From Erysipelotrichaceae bacterium RD49 (GTDB taxonomy: Bacteria > Bacillota_I > Bacilli_A > Erysipelotrichales > Erysipelotrichaceae): 64,000 nucleotides of DNA. The stretch is from contig JADGIS010000001.1 in the NCBI GenBank assembly GCA_015233825.1, positions 1-64,000 of the forward strand. The letters run 5' to 3'. The notes under the pieces were generated by a model that made no database searches, was not told where the DNA came from, and saw nothing but the letters and a program-made list of their open reading frames with translations. Of this stretch, positions 17,874 to 26,822 are shown piece by piece. The translations under genes and the position numbers were made by a program. Positions within the stretch are counted from its first letter, which is position 1, and the number at the start of each line of letters is the position of its first letter.

Positions 17874-18575
17874 ATGCCTGTCATTGAACTGTAGTATCCG
17901 GCTTTGTTCAAGCGCAATAAGCGCGACTATTCTTTGTGGGTGCCCGATTTTGACAATCAAGAATTTTGGGGAATCTCGCTGGAGGAAACAAAGAGCGAAG
18001 CGCTCTACTGGATGGATAAGACAATCATCCATGCTCTTTGCCATGGCGAATATCTACCCGAACCTTCCTCTTATTTTCAGTATCTGCATCTTCGAGGAAT
18101 GATTTTAACACTTCTTGGCGGCTGCTATAAAGTGACCGAGGCCCAGCTGAAGGCACTTGAAGGGGCCAGAGAAAAGCACAGACTGGAAGAGCATCGCCAA
18201 TTTTTACAATGGAAAGAAGAGCGTCGAAAAGAAGTGGATGCGTTTATCGAATCCAAATCCGCTGCTGACAAAGCGGCTGCAGACAGCTTTCGCAAGAAAA
18301 TGCGAAACCTTCTGCCAGATGCCCTCAAAATCCCAGATGCCCTCAAAATCATGGAAAAAGGAAAGCCGGTCTTCCAAAACGAGGGCCGGAACCTTGCCTG
18401 GAATGTCAGCTGCAATTCGCTGTATCTCTATCCGGATGCAGAGACTATCGAAAACATGAGCCCTTCGAAATTTAAGGATAGGATCAAAGTTTCGGCCAGT
18501 TCCATTCGCATCCCGCTTGCAGATGATCTGCCAGACGAACTGGTTGAACAGATTGTCAGGCTTCAGCTGCTTTAA
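17874..18575 (+). pseudogene. HicB-like gene with in-frame amber codon
   Basis: The best start is the ATG at 17874, seven bases after AAGGAG. The frame reads MPVIEL, then TAG (17892-17894), then YPALFKRNKRDYSLWVPDFD and about 220 more residues in the same frame. The part after the stop has the HicB antitoxin-like fold (YPALF..., YSLWVPDF, the LEETKSEALYWMDKTI helix, GEYLPEPS), so the true gene includes the six codons before TAG. A TTG at 17904 could restart translation but has no ribosome site. The remainder is a Lys/Glu-rich helix and an unrecognised C-terminal domain. An 18-base tandem duplication near 18318-18353 gives PDALKI twice. No hicA toxin gene is adjacent. Confidence 0.65.
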
Positions 18576-18691
18576 CTGGGTCTGCCGCAGGTCCTGGACC
18601 TGGCGCTGGAGATCAAGACTGTCGATTGGCACCCAGATTGAATCTGAGAAATCAAGATCCTGTCAAATTGGTAAGTGATTTATAAACAGCA

Positions 18692-18745
18692 CAAAAAATA
18701 AAAAAGTCTGCCCTGATTCAACGCAAAAAGGGCAGGCCTTTGTTT
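18692..18745 (-). terminator. Terminator of the downstream-facing small gene
   Basis: On the minus strand AGGCCTGCCCT...AGGGCAGACT is followed by TTTTTATTTTTTG. It ends the transcript of the hypothetical gene at 18778-19176. Confidence 0.85.
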
Positions 18746-18777
18746 GAAGGAATATTGAAGCGAAAAGTTTAAAAAAC

Positions 18778-19176
18778 TTAGTGAAGCACATGAAAATCAT
18801 CAAAGCCGTCAAATCCATCCAGCGGATCGTCCAGGTCGTCTTCGTCAGGATGGGTTATCTTGTAGACTTTCGTCAGTTCATTTTGCTCGTTAAAATCAAG
18901 CCGCGAAAGCAGTTCTTCAAACTGTTCTTCAGACAGCTTGGCGATTTGCTCCTCGACTTCGCGCTCGCAGGCCATCAGTCTGGTTTCGGATTTCATCACA
19001 TCACGGATCGTCTCTAAATAGCGGACTAAGGTTGCTTCCAGTTTGGGGTTATAACCGATGCCCAAAAGTTCCATAGTCTTCTGGACGCCGTGTTCGAGCA
19101 GATATTCATCCAGATCCAGTGTGGTTCCATCTTCCTTGCAGATGACAATGGCTGTATCGTTTTCAGTTCTTTGCAT
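18778..19176 (-). CDS. Hypothetical protein, acidic
   Basis: Function not recognised. 132 residues, strongly acidic at the C-terminus (HPDEDDLDDPLDGFDGFDD). The middle part is helical and rich in Glu (CEREVEEQIAKLSEEQFEEL), suggesting a coiled coil. I chose the ATG at 19176 because GGAGGGAA precedes it; the open frame extends 15 codons further without support. It lies just downstream of ung on the same strand and could be co-transcribed with it. Confidence 0.65.
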   Translation of the reverse strand: MQRTENDTAIVICKEDGTTLDLDEYLLEHGVQKTMELLGIGYNPKLEATLVRYLETIRDVMKSETRLMACEREVEEQIAKLSEEQFEELLSRLDFNEQNELTKVYKITHPDEDDLDDPLDGFDGFDDFHVLH

Positions 19177-19244
19177 GATTTCCCTCCTGGCTGCCTTTCT
19201 TATTGTAACCAGAATCGCCAAACCCTGTCGGTTTAACTCACTGC

Positions 19245-19904
19245 CTACCGGTTACTTTCAGCCCAGTTGATCGGGGCAACCCCTTTGGATTCTAAAAATT
19301 CATTGGCCATGCGGAAATGATTGTTGCCAAAAAAGCCGCGGTTTGCCGAGAGCGGTGATGGATGCGGGCTTTCCAAAACCAGGTGGTTGGGATTATTCAA
19401 AAAGTGTTTCGCCTTGCGGGCATGGGATCCCCATAGTAAAAAGACGATCGGCTGATCGAGCTTGTTGAGCTCTTGAATGATGTCATCGGTAAAGGTCTGC
19501 CAGCCCACGTTCGCATGCGAAAGCGGCTTCCCCTGTTCCACCGTCAAGATTGAGTTCAAAAGCAGAACCCCCTGACTGGCCCAGTCTGATAAATCGCCGG
19601 TTCTGGTCACTGGCACCTGGTATTCATGGCTGATTTCCTTATAGATATTTTGCAAAGATGGCGGCAGCTGCTGGTTGGCCGGAACCGAAAACGAATACCC
19701 TTGCGCCTGGTTAGGTCCATGGTAAGGATCCTGGCCAAGGATCACAACCTTCACCTGATCCATCGGCGTCATTTCCATGGCTTTAAAAATGTTTTCTTTG
19801 GCTGGATAGACCGTTGTCCGGTCATAAGCCTGACCTACCGCATCGCGAATCGGGCCTAGTACCCCTTTTTGAAATTCTTGTTGAAAGAACTCTTCCCAGT
19901 TCAT
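19245..19904 (-). CDS. ung: Uracil-DNA glycosylase
   Basis: Ung removes uracil from DNA at the start of base excision repair. The 219-residue protein has the family-1 motifs GQDPYHG (water-activating Asp59), LLLNSILTV and the C-terminal SPHPSPLSA loop with the catalytic His. The ATG lies behind a strong GGGAGGGG site. The gene is divergent to folC with about 70 bases between the two starts, so their promoters overlap. Confidence 0.98.
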   Translation of the reverse strand: MNWEEFFQQEFQKGVLGPIRDAVGQAYDRTTVYPAKENIFKAMEMTPMDQVKVVILGQDPYHGPNQAQGYSFSVPANQQLPPSLQNIYKEISHEYQVPVTRTGDLSDWASQGVLLLNSILTVEQGKPLSHANVGWQTFTDDIIQELNKLDQPIVFLLWGSHARKAKHFLNNPNHLVLESPHPSPLSANRGFFGNNHFRMANEFLESKGVAPINWAESNR

Positions 19905-19972
19905 TTACAACCCCTCCCTCGATCTTTCTCTATTTTTTGTTTTTTAATTTGCCGTCAGGATATTATAAAGAC

Positions 19973-21208
19973 ATGCCCATCACTCGACAACAGAAAATAC
20001 TTCAAATGGAGTCCTGCCGATCCAATAACCATCCGCAGCTCACTCTCAAAGCCTGGTATGACCAGGACTTTCAATCGCACCGTTTTTACCGCTCCGTCCA
20101 TGTAGCGGGAACCAATGGCAAAGGATCTGTCATTCAATGGCTGGAAGCACTACTTGCCACCCGCAGCCTTACAACTGGATCCTTCATTTCGCCCCATTTA
20201 ATCAGCCATAACGAACGCATCCGCCTGGATGGGATTCCCATTTCCCTGGATGAGTGGGAACAAACCTATGATGCCCTTCATCCTTTGTTTTCCAGACGGC
20301 AGATGACAATGTTTGAGATGGATCTTTGGATGGCCGCCAGTATTTTTAAAACCCGCCGTCCCGACTGGGTGCTGATGGAAACTGGTCTTGGCGGAAGCAA
20401 AGATGCAACGAATATTTTAAATTACCCCTTTGGCATCATTACCCGGATCGGCATGGATCACATGGCTTATCTTGGCCCCACAAAAGAAGAGATTGCCAAA
20501 GCCAAAGCAGGAATTATCCATGAGGATATGTTTATCATCACGGCAGAAACCGATCCTGAATGTCTGCGTATTTTTGCGAATACCTGCCAGAAGCAGCATG
20601 CCTGGCTCATCCAGATTCCCGATCCTGAAACCTATGACTTTTCTGGCTTCTGGCCGTCTGGACTGCCTGAATACCAGAAAGAAAATTTCCTGTGTGCCCT
20701 GACCACTTTAGAGATGGCCGGCATGTCCTTTTCAACAAGCCAGTTAAAAAAAGCCGCAGACCATTTTTTCTGGCCCGGCCGCTTCCAGCTTCTGCAAAGA
20801 GATCCTGCCATTTTACTGGATGGCGCCCACAATCCTGACGGCATCAATGCCCTGGTTTCCACCCTGCTCAAAGACGGGAATGAAAAGATCAAGCCGCAGA
20901 CCATTTACTTCTCCGTTTTGGCAGACAAGCAGGCCGATGAAATGATCGAACGCTTATCCGATTTGAATGCCGAGCTTATCCTGGTTCATTTTGATACCTA
21001 TCGGCTGGCTGATCTGGAAGTCCTGGCTCAAAAGTACAATTGCGATATCCTTTCGTTTGAGGATCTGTTTGTGCGCCTTGCCAGGACCAAAAGACCTGCT
21101 TTGATCTGCGGTTCGCTCTATTTTGCCGGAGCAGTATTGGCCAAATGGCAGCAAGAGCATCCAGACTTTCAAATTGACAAATCCTTTGGCTTTGCAAGTC
21201 GAAAGTGA
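19973..21208 (+). CDS. folC: Folylpolyglutamate/dihydrofolate synthase
   Basis: FolC adds glutamate to folates (and in bifunctional forms makes dihydrofolate), trapping them in the cell. The 411-residue Mur-ligase-type protein has the P-loop HVAGTNGKGSV (43-53), METGLGGSKDATN, and LDGAHNPDG at the C-terminal domain. I chose the ATG at 19973 (MPITRQQK); its ribosome site (CAGGAT) is weak and the open frame extends far upstream into the divergent ung start region, which is not plausible. It is convergent with folT, whose product imports folate, so both ends of folate salvage sit together. Confidence 0.93.
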   Translation: MPITRQQKILQMESCRSNNHPQLTLKAWYDQDFQSHRFYRSVHVAGTNGKGSVIQWLEALLATRSLTTGSFISPHLISHNERIRLDGIPISLDEWEQTYDALHPLFSRRQMTMFEMDLWMAASIFKTRRPDWVLMETGLGGSKDATNILNYPFGIITRIGMDHMAYLGPTKEEIAKAKAGIIHEDMFIITAETDPECLRIFANTCQKQHAWLIQIPDPETYDFSGFWPSGLPEYQKENFLCALTTLEMAGMSFSTSQLKKAADHFFWPGRFQLLQRDPAILLDGAHNPDGINALVSTLLKDGNEKIKPQTIYFSVLADKQADEMIERLSDLNAELILVHFDTYRLADLEVLAQKYNCDILSFEDLFVRLARTKRPALICGSLYFAGAVLAKWQQEHPDFQIDKSFGFASRK

Positions 21209-21267
21209 ATCTTTCTTTTTGGAACAAGGCTGTCCTCATCTGCTTGATTGCGATTCAATCTTGACAA

Positions 21268-21300
21268 ACATAAAAAACGGCCGTGGCCGTTTTTTTATGT
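21268..21300. terminator. Bidirectional terminator, folC / folT
   Basis: ACATAAAAAACGGC-CGTG-GCCGTTTTTTTATGT is an almost perfect palindrome with a T run on each strand, placed between the two convergent folate genes. Confidence 0.92.
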
Positions 21301-21331
21301 CATTTTGTTGATCGCATGGAAAAGAGCAGCT

Positions 21332-21904
21332 TTACGCCTTAATCTGGGTGGCGGCTGCCGGCTTGGCGCGCGAATAAATATTCAAAACCGTTTTCAGGGC
21401 AAAATATAACGCCAGGCACTCAATCGGATAGCAGAGCGCATTTTTTACCAGTCTGGAGCTCACCAGTACCCAATAGGGCATGCCATACATCCAATGCAGC
21501 AGCAAAGGATTGAGCAAAATATTGCAGACCACGACCGCGCAAAGCTGTCCGAGCAATAAACGCGGAACCGATACTTTGTCCTTGCCATAAAAAAAGCAGG
21601 TATAAATCCAGGCCTTCACCACTAAAATCAAGGCAAACAAGGGCATGTAGGCCCCATCTGGATGAACCAGATAGCCGATAAAGTCAGCGATCAAGGCAAA
21701 GGCAGCATTGGGCCAGAAGCCATATAAGGCGCAGGATAAAGCCAAAGCCACAAAGGAGAAGCTGACGCGCAAGGTGGTGGACAGGTTGATAGTGACCATT
21801 TGTAAAACACAATACAAAGCGATCAATAAAGCCAAGGTCGTCATCGTTTTGACGTTGGAGACACTGGCGCTTTTCCAGTGCAGAATCGATTGAACAGATT
21901 TCAT
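21332..21904 (-). CDS. folT: ECF transporter substrate-binding subunit, folate type
   Basis: A 190-residue integral membrane S component of an energy-coupling-factor importer, with about six hydrophobic helices (TLALLIALYCVLQMV, AFALIADFIGYLVHPDG, LLLGQLCAVVVCNILL). It works with shared EcfA/EcfT subunits encoded elsewhere. The folate specificity is inferred from two contexts: it faces folC, and its leader carries a tetrahydrofolate riboswitch. The ATG follows an exact AAAGGAGGT site that can be hidden by an anti-SD in the leader. Confidence 0.9.
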   Translation of the reverse strand: MKSVQSILHWKSASVSNVKTMTTLALLIALYCVLQMVTINLSTTLRVSFSFVALALSCALYGFWPNAAFALIADFIGYLVHPDGAYMPLFALILVVKAWIYTCFFYGKDKVSVPRLLLGQLCAVVVCNILLNPLLLHWMYGMPYWVLVSSRLVKNALCYPIECLALYFALKTVLNIYSRAKPAAATQIKA

Positions 21905-21911
21905 GAAAATA

Positions 21912-21943
21912 CCTCCTTTCCCTCATGCAGATGAAAAAGGAGG
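21912..21943 (-). promoter_or_regulatory. Riboswitch expression platform: SD / anti-SD
   Basis: The folT ribosome site AAAGGAGG (minus strand, 21912-21920) is complementary over eight bases to CCTCCTTT (21936-21943) just upstream. Pairing would make a hairpin that hides the ribosome site, so control is probably at translation. Confidence 0.7.
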
Positions 21944-21959
21944 CTGGTCTTTTTCGTTT

Positions 21960-22060
21960 GCAGCGGGATGCGAAAAACAGACCGCAAGGATATCTTTTCG
22001 TCATCGGCTCAACTCCCCGTTGCCGATGCACTTAACGCCTGTTTTCCTACTCTGTCGGGC
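21960..22060 (-). ncRNA. Tetrahydrofolate (THF) riboswitch
   Basis: Read on the minus strand the leader contains the conserved blocks of the THF riboswitch class in order: GAGTAG, GCGTTAAGTG, GGGGAGTTG, ACGAAA, CCTTGCGGTCTG and GCATCCCGCT, with ATCGGC/GCCGAT forming an internal helix. The class binds reduced folates and usually controls folT or folE. It lies between a consensus promoter and folT, so folate should switch off folate import. Confidence 0.88.
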
Positions 22061-22062
22061 TC

Positions 22063-22091
22063 ACTATAAAATCAAGTTTTGCTGGCGTCAA
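22063..22091 (-). promoter_or_regulatory. Sigma-A promoter of folT
   Basis: On the minus strand TTGACG (22086-22091), a 17-base spacer and TATAGT (22063-22068) lie directly upstream of the riboswitch, giving a transcript that starts just before the aptamer. Confidence 0.8.
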
Positions 22092-22279
22092 TTCATAAAG
22101 TGAGATTCTCTTTTCTCCACCCTAAGAACCTTTTCAAAATGCTAGAAAAGAGTCTGTTTGGTGCATTCACAAGACAATTCTCCCTGGTTTCAGCTACCTG
22201 TATCACATCAGTTTCCCATTGACAACCTTATTACCCGGTCATTTGTGATATTCCTATCTGAATTTAAAAATACCGCCAG

Positions 22280-24928
22280 GTGAGTTACGCTTCTTCTCCA
22301 GCTTTTTTATCATGCAAATCCTTACCCGATCCCTTTCAAATCCGATACCTTAAAGCTATGACTACTTTCTTTCATTGGCCGCCGACACTGGCAAACGGCC
22401 AGCTCTATCAATACAACAATATTTTTTCCTGTCTTTATTTATTTACCTTGCTCATGGCTGTCATGACGGCCGTGGCAGCATACAAAAAACAGCCCCGCTG
22501 TTTTGCATTTATGGCAATGGGGGTTTCTTCGCTCTATATCCGCCATTGGGTCAGCCGCATCATCCCAAATCCCACCAATGCCTTTCAGTTTCTGCTTTTC
22601 TTTACGACAGACTGGGTTTTGTATTGGATTCTTTTGTTTCTCTTTAAAAAGTTCCAGTATTCCAGATTCCATCAAAAATTAAATCCGACCCTCTGCTTTT
22701 TTTGCCGCGCCCTGATCTGCAGCGGCATTGCCAGCTGGTGTATATTACGGATGTTTGCCAACCAGACGCTAGCCGTCTTTATTTCCATTGGAGTATTTGG
22801 ACTTTCAGCTGCCAATCGGAATGTAAAGTGGCTTGCAAATCCAAAATTTCCACATTGGACCTATGTTGACTTACTGGAACAGACTGGAACGCCATGGCAA
22901 AAAAAGCCTCGTTCAAAAGCCTATCCCATCGTCATGTATTTTGTCTCCCTGTATTTAGCCTGGCGATTTTTATTTACTCTGCCCTTCAATGCCCAAAGTA
23001 CGTTCGCCATGGTTCTGGCCATAATCATGCTGGTCACTGAATGCATGGCAATTCTCGAGTTTTTGCATCACATAGCCACCATCAGCCAGAACTTCAATTT
23101 TCCAGTTCCCAAAGTTTCAAGCCATGAAGAATGGCCGGATGTCGATGTCTTTATCGCCACCTACAATGAGGATGAGGATCTCTTGTTTAAAACCGTGAAC
23201 GGCTGTCTGCACATGACCTATCCGGATCCCCAAAAGGTCCATATTTACCTGTGTGATGACGGGCGCCGGGAAAACATCCGCCATTTGGCTGAACGCATGC
23301 AGATTGGCTACATCATTCGCGAGGATAACCAGGGCGCCAAAGCAGGCAATCTCAACAACGCCCTGAAGCATACAACCAGTCCTCTGGTCGTCACCTTTGA
23401 TGCGGACATGATTCCCCGTTCCCACTTTTTAATGGAAACGATTCCCTATTTTATCGATGCCCGCCGCCGCAACCGTCAGCTGCTTGCCCAAGGCAAGTCA
23501 CCCATTCCACTCGGCTTTTTGCAAACGCCGCAGTCTTTCTACAATCAGGATTTATTCCAGTACCATTTGTATTCCGAAACGCAGATGGCCAATGAGCAGG
23601 ACTATTTCTATCGGGAGATTCAGCCTTCGCGTACACTGTCCAACTCCGTCATCTACGGTGGATCCAATACGATTCTTTCCAGAGAAGCTCTCAATTCGGT
23701 CGGCGGCTTCTTTACCAAAGCCATCACTGAAGACTTTGCCACTGGAATTCTGATTGAGGGCAACGGGTATGTCTCGATTGGAACAAGCCAGCCTCTGGCT
23801 TTTGGTCTTTCTGCTGAAGATTTTCCTTCCCTGATCCAGCAGCGTAAGCGCTGGGGACGGGGCGTAATCAATGTGCTCTACCAGATCAATCTGTTCTTTA
23901 CCAGAAGATACTCAACCGCTCAAAAGATCAGCTATTGGTCCAGCATCCAGTATTGGCTTTCCCCGTTTATGCGGGCTGTCTTCAGCTTTACGCCGGTAAT
24001 CTCGGCTTTAATGGGCGTTGCCATTGTCAATTGCTCAATCGAGCAGTCTTTGATCTTCTGGGTTCCTTATGCATTGGCGCAGACCTTCATGCTCAGCCAT
24101 GTAACCCATAACTTAAGATCGTCTTTCTGGACGATTGTCTACGATACAATTCTGGCTCCCTTCTTGTTTTTCCCAATTCTCAATGAATTGTTAGGGATCT
24201 CGCTGAAGACCTTTAAAGTAACGCTTAAAGGGCAATCCAGCGATAAGCACAATCAGCTTCGCTATATCTGGCCCTTTGCCATCACCTTGATTCTCAATAT
24301 CGCAGCCGCGTTCATTTCGATTCGAAATATCGTGGTTGACCAAGCTTTCGGAATGGCGATCACGCTGTTTTGGATTTTAAACAACCTCTCCATCAATCTG
24401 ATTGCTCTGCTTTTTGTGGCTGATACAAAATCCGGCAGCCCGGCCATGATGAACCGCGAGTATATGAGCGTAACGGTTGCTCCAAGCATGAGCACCCAGA
24501 CCATTCGCAATGGAGTCGTTACAGAGATCAGCGAGGATCACATGAATATCGTCTTTAAAAATCCCTGGAATATTGATCCTGGTACCAAAGTCACCGTGAA
24601 TCTGACCTTTGAAAACAAGACCATTCAGGTAACTGGCATTGTCGATGGTGTCTTCCATAAAAATGGCCTGAAAGTTGTTGAACTCTATAAATTGCAGTCC
24701 AATGAGCCGGAAGAATTCCTGACCCTTGTTCACGACCGTGACTTGACGCCGTATTCCGGGAATACCGGACCAGTCGTTAGCGTCGCTCTGGTGAAGATTT
24801 TGAAAAACCGCTTTTCCAAGCGAAAAGATGCTCGAAGACAGGCAAAAGAAAAAGAGGCCAGCATTCGGCGCCTGAACCGTCCAAAGCGGGCTGCGCGGTT
24901 GCACGAGGATGAGTGGCACGTCAAATAG
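22280..24928 (+). CDS. BcsA-like processive glycosyltransferase (GT2) with C-terminal PilZ-like domain
   Basis: The 882-residue membrane enzyme resembles cellulose synthase catalytic subunit: N-terminal membrane helices, a cytoplasmic GT2 domain, further helices, then a beta-rich PilZ-like domain. Catalytic motifs are intact: Asp327 in CDDGRR, DAD at 374-376, TED at 483-485 and QRKRW at 521-525. The PilZ-like part (about 740-825) lacks a visible RxxxR motif, so c-di-GMP control looks doubtful. No bcsB, bcsZ or cyclase gene is nearby. The start is uncertain: a GTG at 22280 (used here) or the ATG at 22358; neither has a ribosome site. The product may be cellulose or another beta-glucan. Confidence 0.88.
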   Translation: MSYASSPAFLSCKSLPDPFQIRYLKAMTTFFHWPPTLANGQLYQYNNIFSCLYLFTLLMAVMTAVAAYKKQPRCFAFMAMGVSSLYIRHWVSRIIPNPTNAFQFLLFFTTDWVLYWILLFLFKKFQYSRFHQKLNPTLCFFCRALICSGIASWCILRMFANQTLAVFISIGVFGLSAANRNVKWLANPKFPHWTYVDLLEQTGTPWQKKPRSKAYPIVMYFVSLYLAWRFLFTLPFNAQSTFAMVLAIIMLVTECMAILEFLHHIATISQNFNFPVPKVSSHEEWPDVDVFIATYNEDEDLLFKTVNGCLHMTYPDPQKVHIYLCDDGRRENIRHLAERMQIGYIIREDNQGAKAGNLNNALKHTTSPLVVTFDADMIPRSHFLMETIPYFIDARRRNRQLLAQGKSPIPLGFLQTPQSFYNQDLFQYHLYSETQMANEQDYFYREIQPSRTLSNSVIYGGSNTILSREALNSVGGFFTKAITEDFATGILIEGNGYVSIGTSQPLAFGLSAEDFPSLIQQRKRWGRGVINVLYQINLFFTRRYSTAQKISYWSSIQYWLSPFMRAVFSFTPVISALMGVAIVNCSIEQSLIFWVPYALAQTFMLSHVTHNLRSSFWTIVYDTILAPFLFFPILNELLGISLKTFKVTLKGQSSDKHNQLRYIWPFAITLILNIAAAFISIRNIVVDQAFGMAITLFWILNNLSINLIALLFVADTKSGSPAMMNREYMSVTVAPSMSTQTIRNGVVTEISEDHMNIVFKNPWNIDPGTKVTVNLTFENKTIQVTGIVDGVFHKNGLKVVELYKLQSNEPEEFLTLVHDRDLTPYSGNTGPVVSVALVKILKNRFSKRKDARRQAKEKEASIRRLNRPKRAARLHEDEWHVK

Positions 24929-24972
24929 AGGCTGGACTTCATCGACTCTGGCCTGGATCCAAAACTATTTTT

Positions 24973-25003
24973 ACCGTCAGCAGCTTGCTGGCGGTTTTTC
25001 TTG
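24973..25003 (+). terminator. Terminator of the glycosyltransferase gene
   Basis: ACCGTCAGCA-gct-TGCTGGCGGT followed by TTTTCTTGTTTTC, 45 bases after the stop codon. Confidence 0.88.
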
Positions 25004-25051
25004 TTTTCTTTCGCTTTTTGCGCTTTGAAAACCGAAAAATTTTTTACATCA

Positions 25052-25091
25052 AAAAACCTCCTGTTTTGCAGGCTGCAAAACAGGAGGTTTC
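25052..25091. terminator. Terminator of the S41 protease gene
   Basis: AAACCTCCTGTTTTGCAG-gctg-CAAAACAGGAGGTTT is a long perfect stem. On the minus strand it is followed by TTTTTTGATG, so it mainly serves the protease gene. Confidence 0.88.
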
Positions 25092-25161
25092 AAGTGGTTT
25101 CAAGGGCGTTTAGCCAGTCGGGAATCCATCAAAAGGATCCGTCGAAACAGGCAGCCAACGG

Positions 25162-26772
25162 CTATTCGACAAACTGTTCGTCAATCGTTTCTGGCTGAAG
25201 ATCTTCAGCAGGGACCTCTTCGCCATTGATGTCTTCGATCACTTGATCCGATCCATCATCAGACGACTCGGAATTTTCGGCCTGATCCGGATTTTGAGAA
25301 CTTGGAACCTGGCCGCCGTTTTTAATGATCGTAATCGCTGTCCACAATTCATCATCCTGGTCTATCCCTTGACTGCTCAGCTTATTGCCGACTGTATCGA
25401 GCAGCTTATCAAATGTGGCCTGATCGACTACTCCCGTTGCTTCCAAGCCATTATCGGCCTGAAACTGCTTCAGCGCTTCACTGCTGGCGGCTGAAAAGTA
25501 GTTGTCCGACCGTTCAGCGGGGTAACCTAAAAAGCGCAGATAAACCTGGACAGCAGCCGCGTTAGGATTGACTGAATCCGGTTCGATTCGCAGCTCCTCC
25601 CCTTCCTTGGTTCCGGTATAAGTCACAGTGGAGACTTCATCTAAGGCTACTTCAACGTCCGGTTGGAATCCGATCTTATTGATGGAAGTGCCATTGGGAG
25701 TCAGCCATTCAGCAACCGTATATTTCAACGAGGTACCGTCCGAAAACGGGACGGTGACCTGCTCGGTTCCTTTTCCATAGGTGCTGGTGCCGACCGTAGT
25801 GATTTTTTCCGGCATATTGTCTTTCAAAGCGCCGATCAAAACTTCGCTCGCTGACGCAGTATTTTTATTTTGAAGAATATAGATATGGTCAAAATCAACC
25901 TGCGCATACTGGCTGTCCGTCTTCAGTTCCTTGGTCTGGCCGTCTTTGGTCTGCTCTTTAAAAATCACCGTATCATCAGGCAGAAAAGAAGAAGCGATTT
26001 CTCTGGCCGCCGATAAATAACCGCCGGTGTTGTTGCGCAAGTCGACGACAAGATTCGTCGCCCCCTCACGCTGCATACGTCCAATCGCTTCCGTGAAGTC
26101 TTTCCCGCTGTCCGCGGAAAACGAAGACAGATCGATGTATCCAATATTGTCTTCCAGCACCTGGGCACTGACTGTAGAATCAAACACGCCAGGGGTAACA
26201 TTCAAATCGAGAATTTCATCTCCGCGTTTGACTTGAACGGCCACCTGTTTGCCATCCATGCTCTTGATGTAGTCAACCAGTTCATCGGTCGTTACTACAC
26301 CCGCCTCTTTGTCTCCGACTTTAACAATCTGATCGCCTGGCAAAATGCCAGCCCGGTCAGCGGTGGAATTGATATAGACCTGTTTGACTACCATCTGCCC
26401 CTGCTCGCCTGGATAGAAAGAAACCCCGATGCCCACATTGCTTCCCGCCAAGGAATCACTGAAAGCCTTGGCGTTTTCTAAGTCAAAGTAATTGGTGTGG
26501 CGGTCCTGGGCAAGGGTGGTCATGCCCATCAAAGCCTGCTCGATGAGCAGATTGTCGATGTTTTCAACATCTTTGCCATAGTACCAGCCATCTTTCAAAA
26601 GGCTGTAGGCTTCCTCAAATTTATCCAGCTCATTACTGGAAACTGGGGAGACCTGTTTAACCATATAAGGAACGGCGAGGCCTGCAGCAAAACAAAGGGC
26701 ACATGCGCCGACAATTGCCGCCGATTTCCAGATCGGCTTTTTTGATTTCTTATTTGGATCTACTTTTTGCAT
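25162..26772 (-). CDS. C-terminal processing peptidase, S41A (CtpA/CtpB type)
   Basis: A 536-residue membrane-anchored serine protease. One N-terminal helix (16-38) places it outside the membrane. A PDZ domain follows (about 112-195), then the S41 core with Ser309 in TASASE, Lys334 and Gln338 in YGKGTEQ, matching the Ser-Lys-Gln triad of Bacillus CtpB. A peptidoglycan-binding repeat (about 402-460, VQVYLRFLGYPAE) and an acidic disordered tail complete it. Such enzymes cut secreted regulators or wall proteins. Its own ribosome site is weak. Two palindromes lie in the promoter region. Confidence 0.94.
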   Translation of the reverse strand: MQKVDPNKKSKKPIWKSAAIVGACALCFAAGLAVPYMVKQVSPVSSNELDKFEEAYSLLKDGWYYGKDVENIDNLLIEQALMGMTTLAQDRHTNYFDLENAKAFSDSLAGSNVGIGVSFYPGEQGQMVVKQVYINSTADRAGILPGDQIVKVGDKEAGVVTTDELVDYIKSMDGKQVAVQVKRGDEILDLNVTPGVFDSTVSAQVLEDNIGYIDLSSFSADSGKDFTEAIGRMQREGATNLVVDLRNNTGGYLSAAREIASSFLPDDTVIFKEQTKDGQTKELKTDSQYAQVDFDHIYILQNKNTASASEVLIGALKDNMPEKITTVGTSTYGKGTEQVTVPFSDGTSLKYTVAEWLTPNGTSINKIGFQPDVEVALDEVSTVTYTGTKEGEELRIEPDSVNPNAAAVQVYLRFLGYPAERSDNYFSAASSEALKQFQADNGLEATGVVDQATFDKLLDTVGNKLSSQGIDQDDELWTAITIIKNGGQVPSSQNPDQAENSESSDDGSDQVIEDINGEEVPAEDLQPETIDEQFVE

Positions 26773-26822
26773 TGTTCAGTCCTGTCTATTGAAAAGAGAG
26801 AGCAAAACTCTCCTGTGCGACT

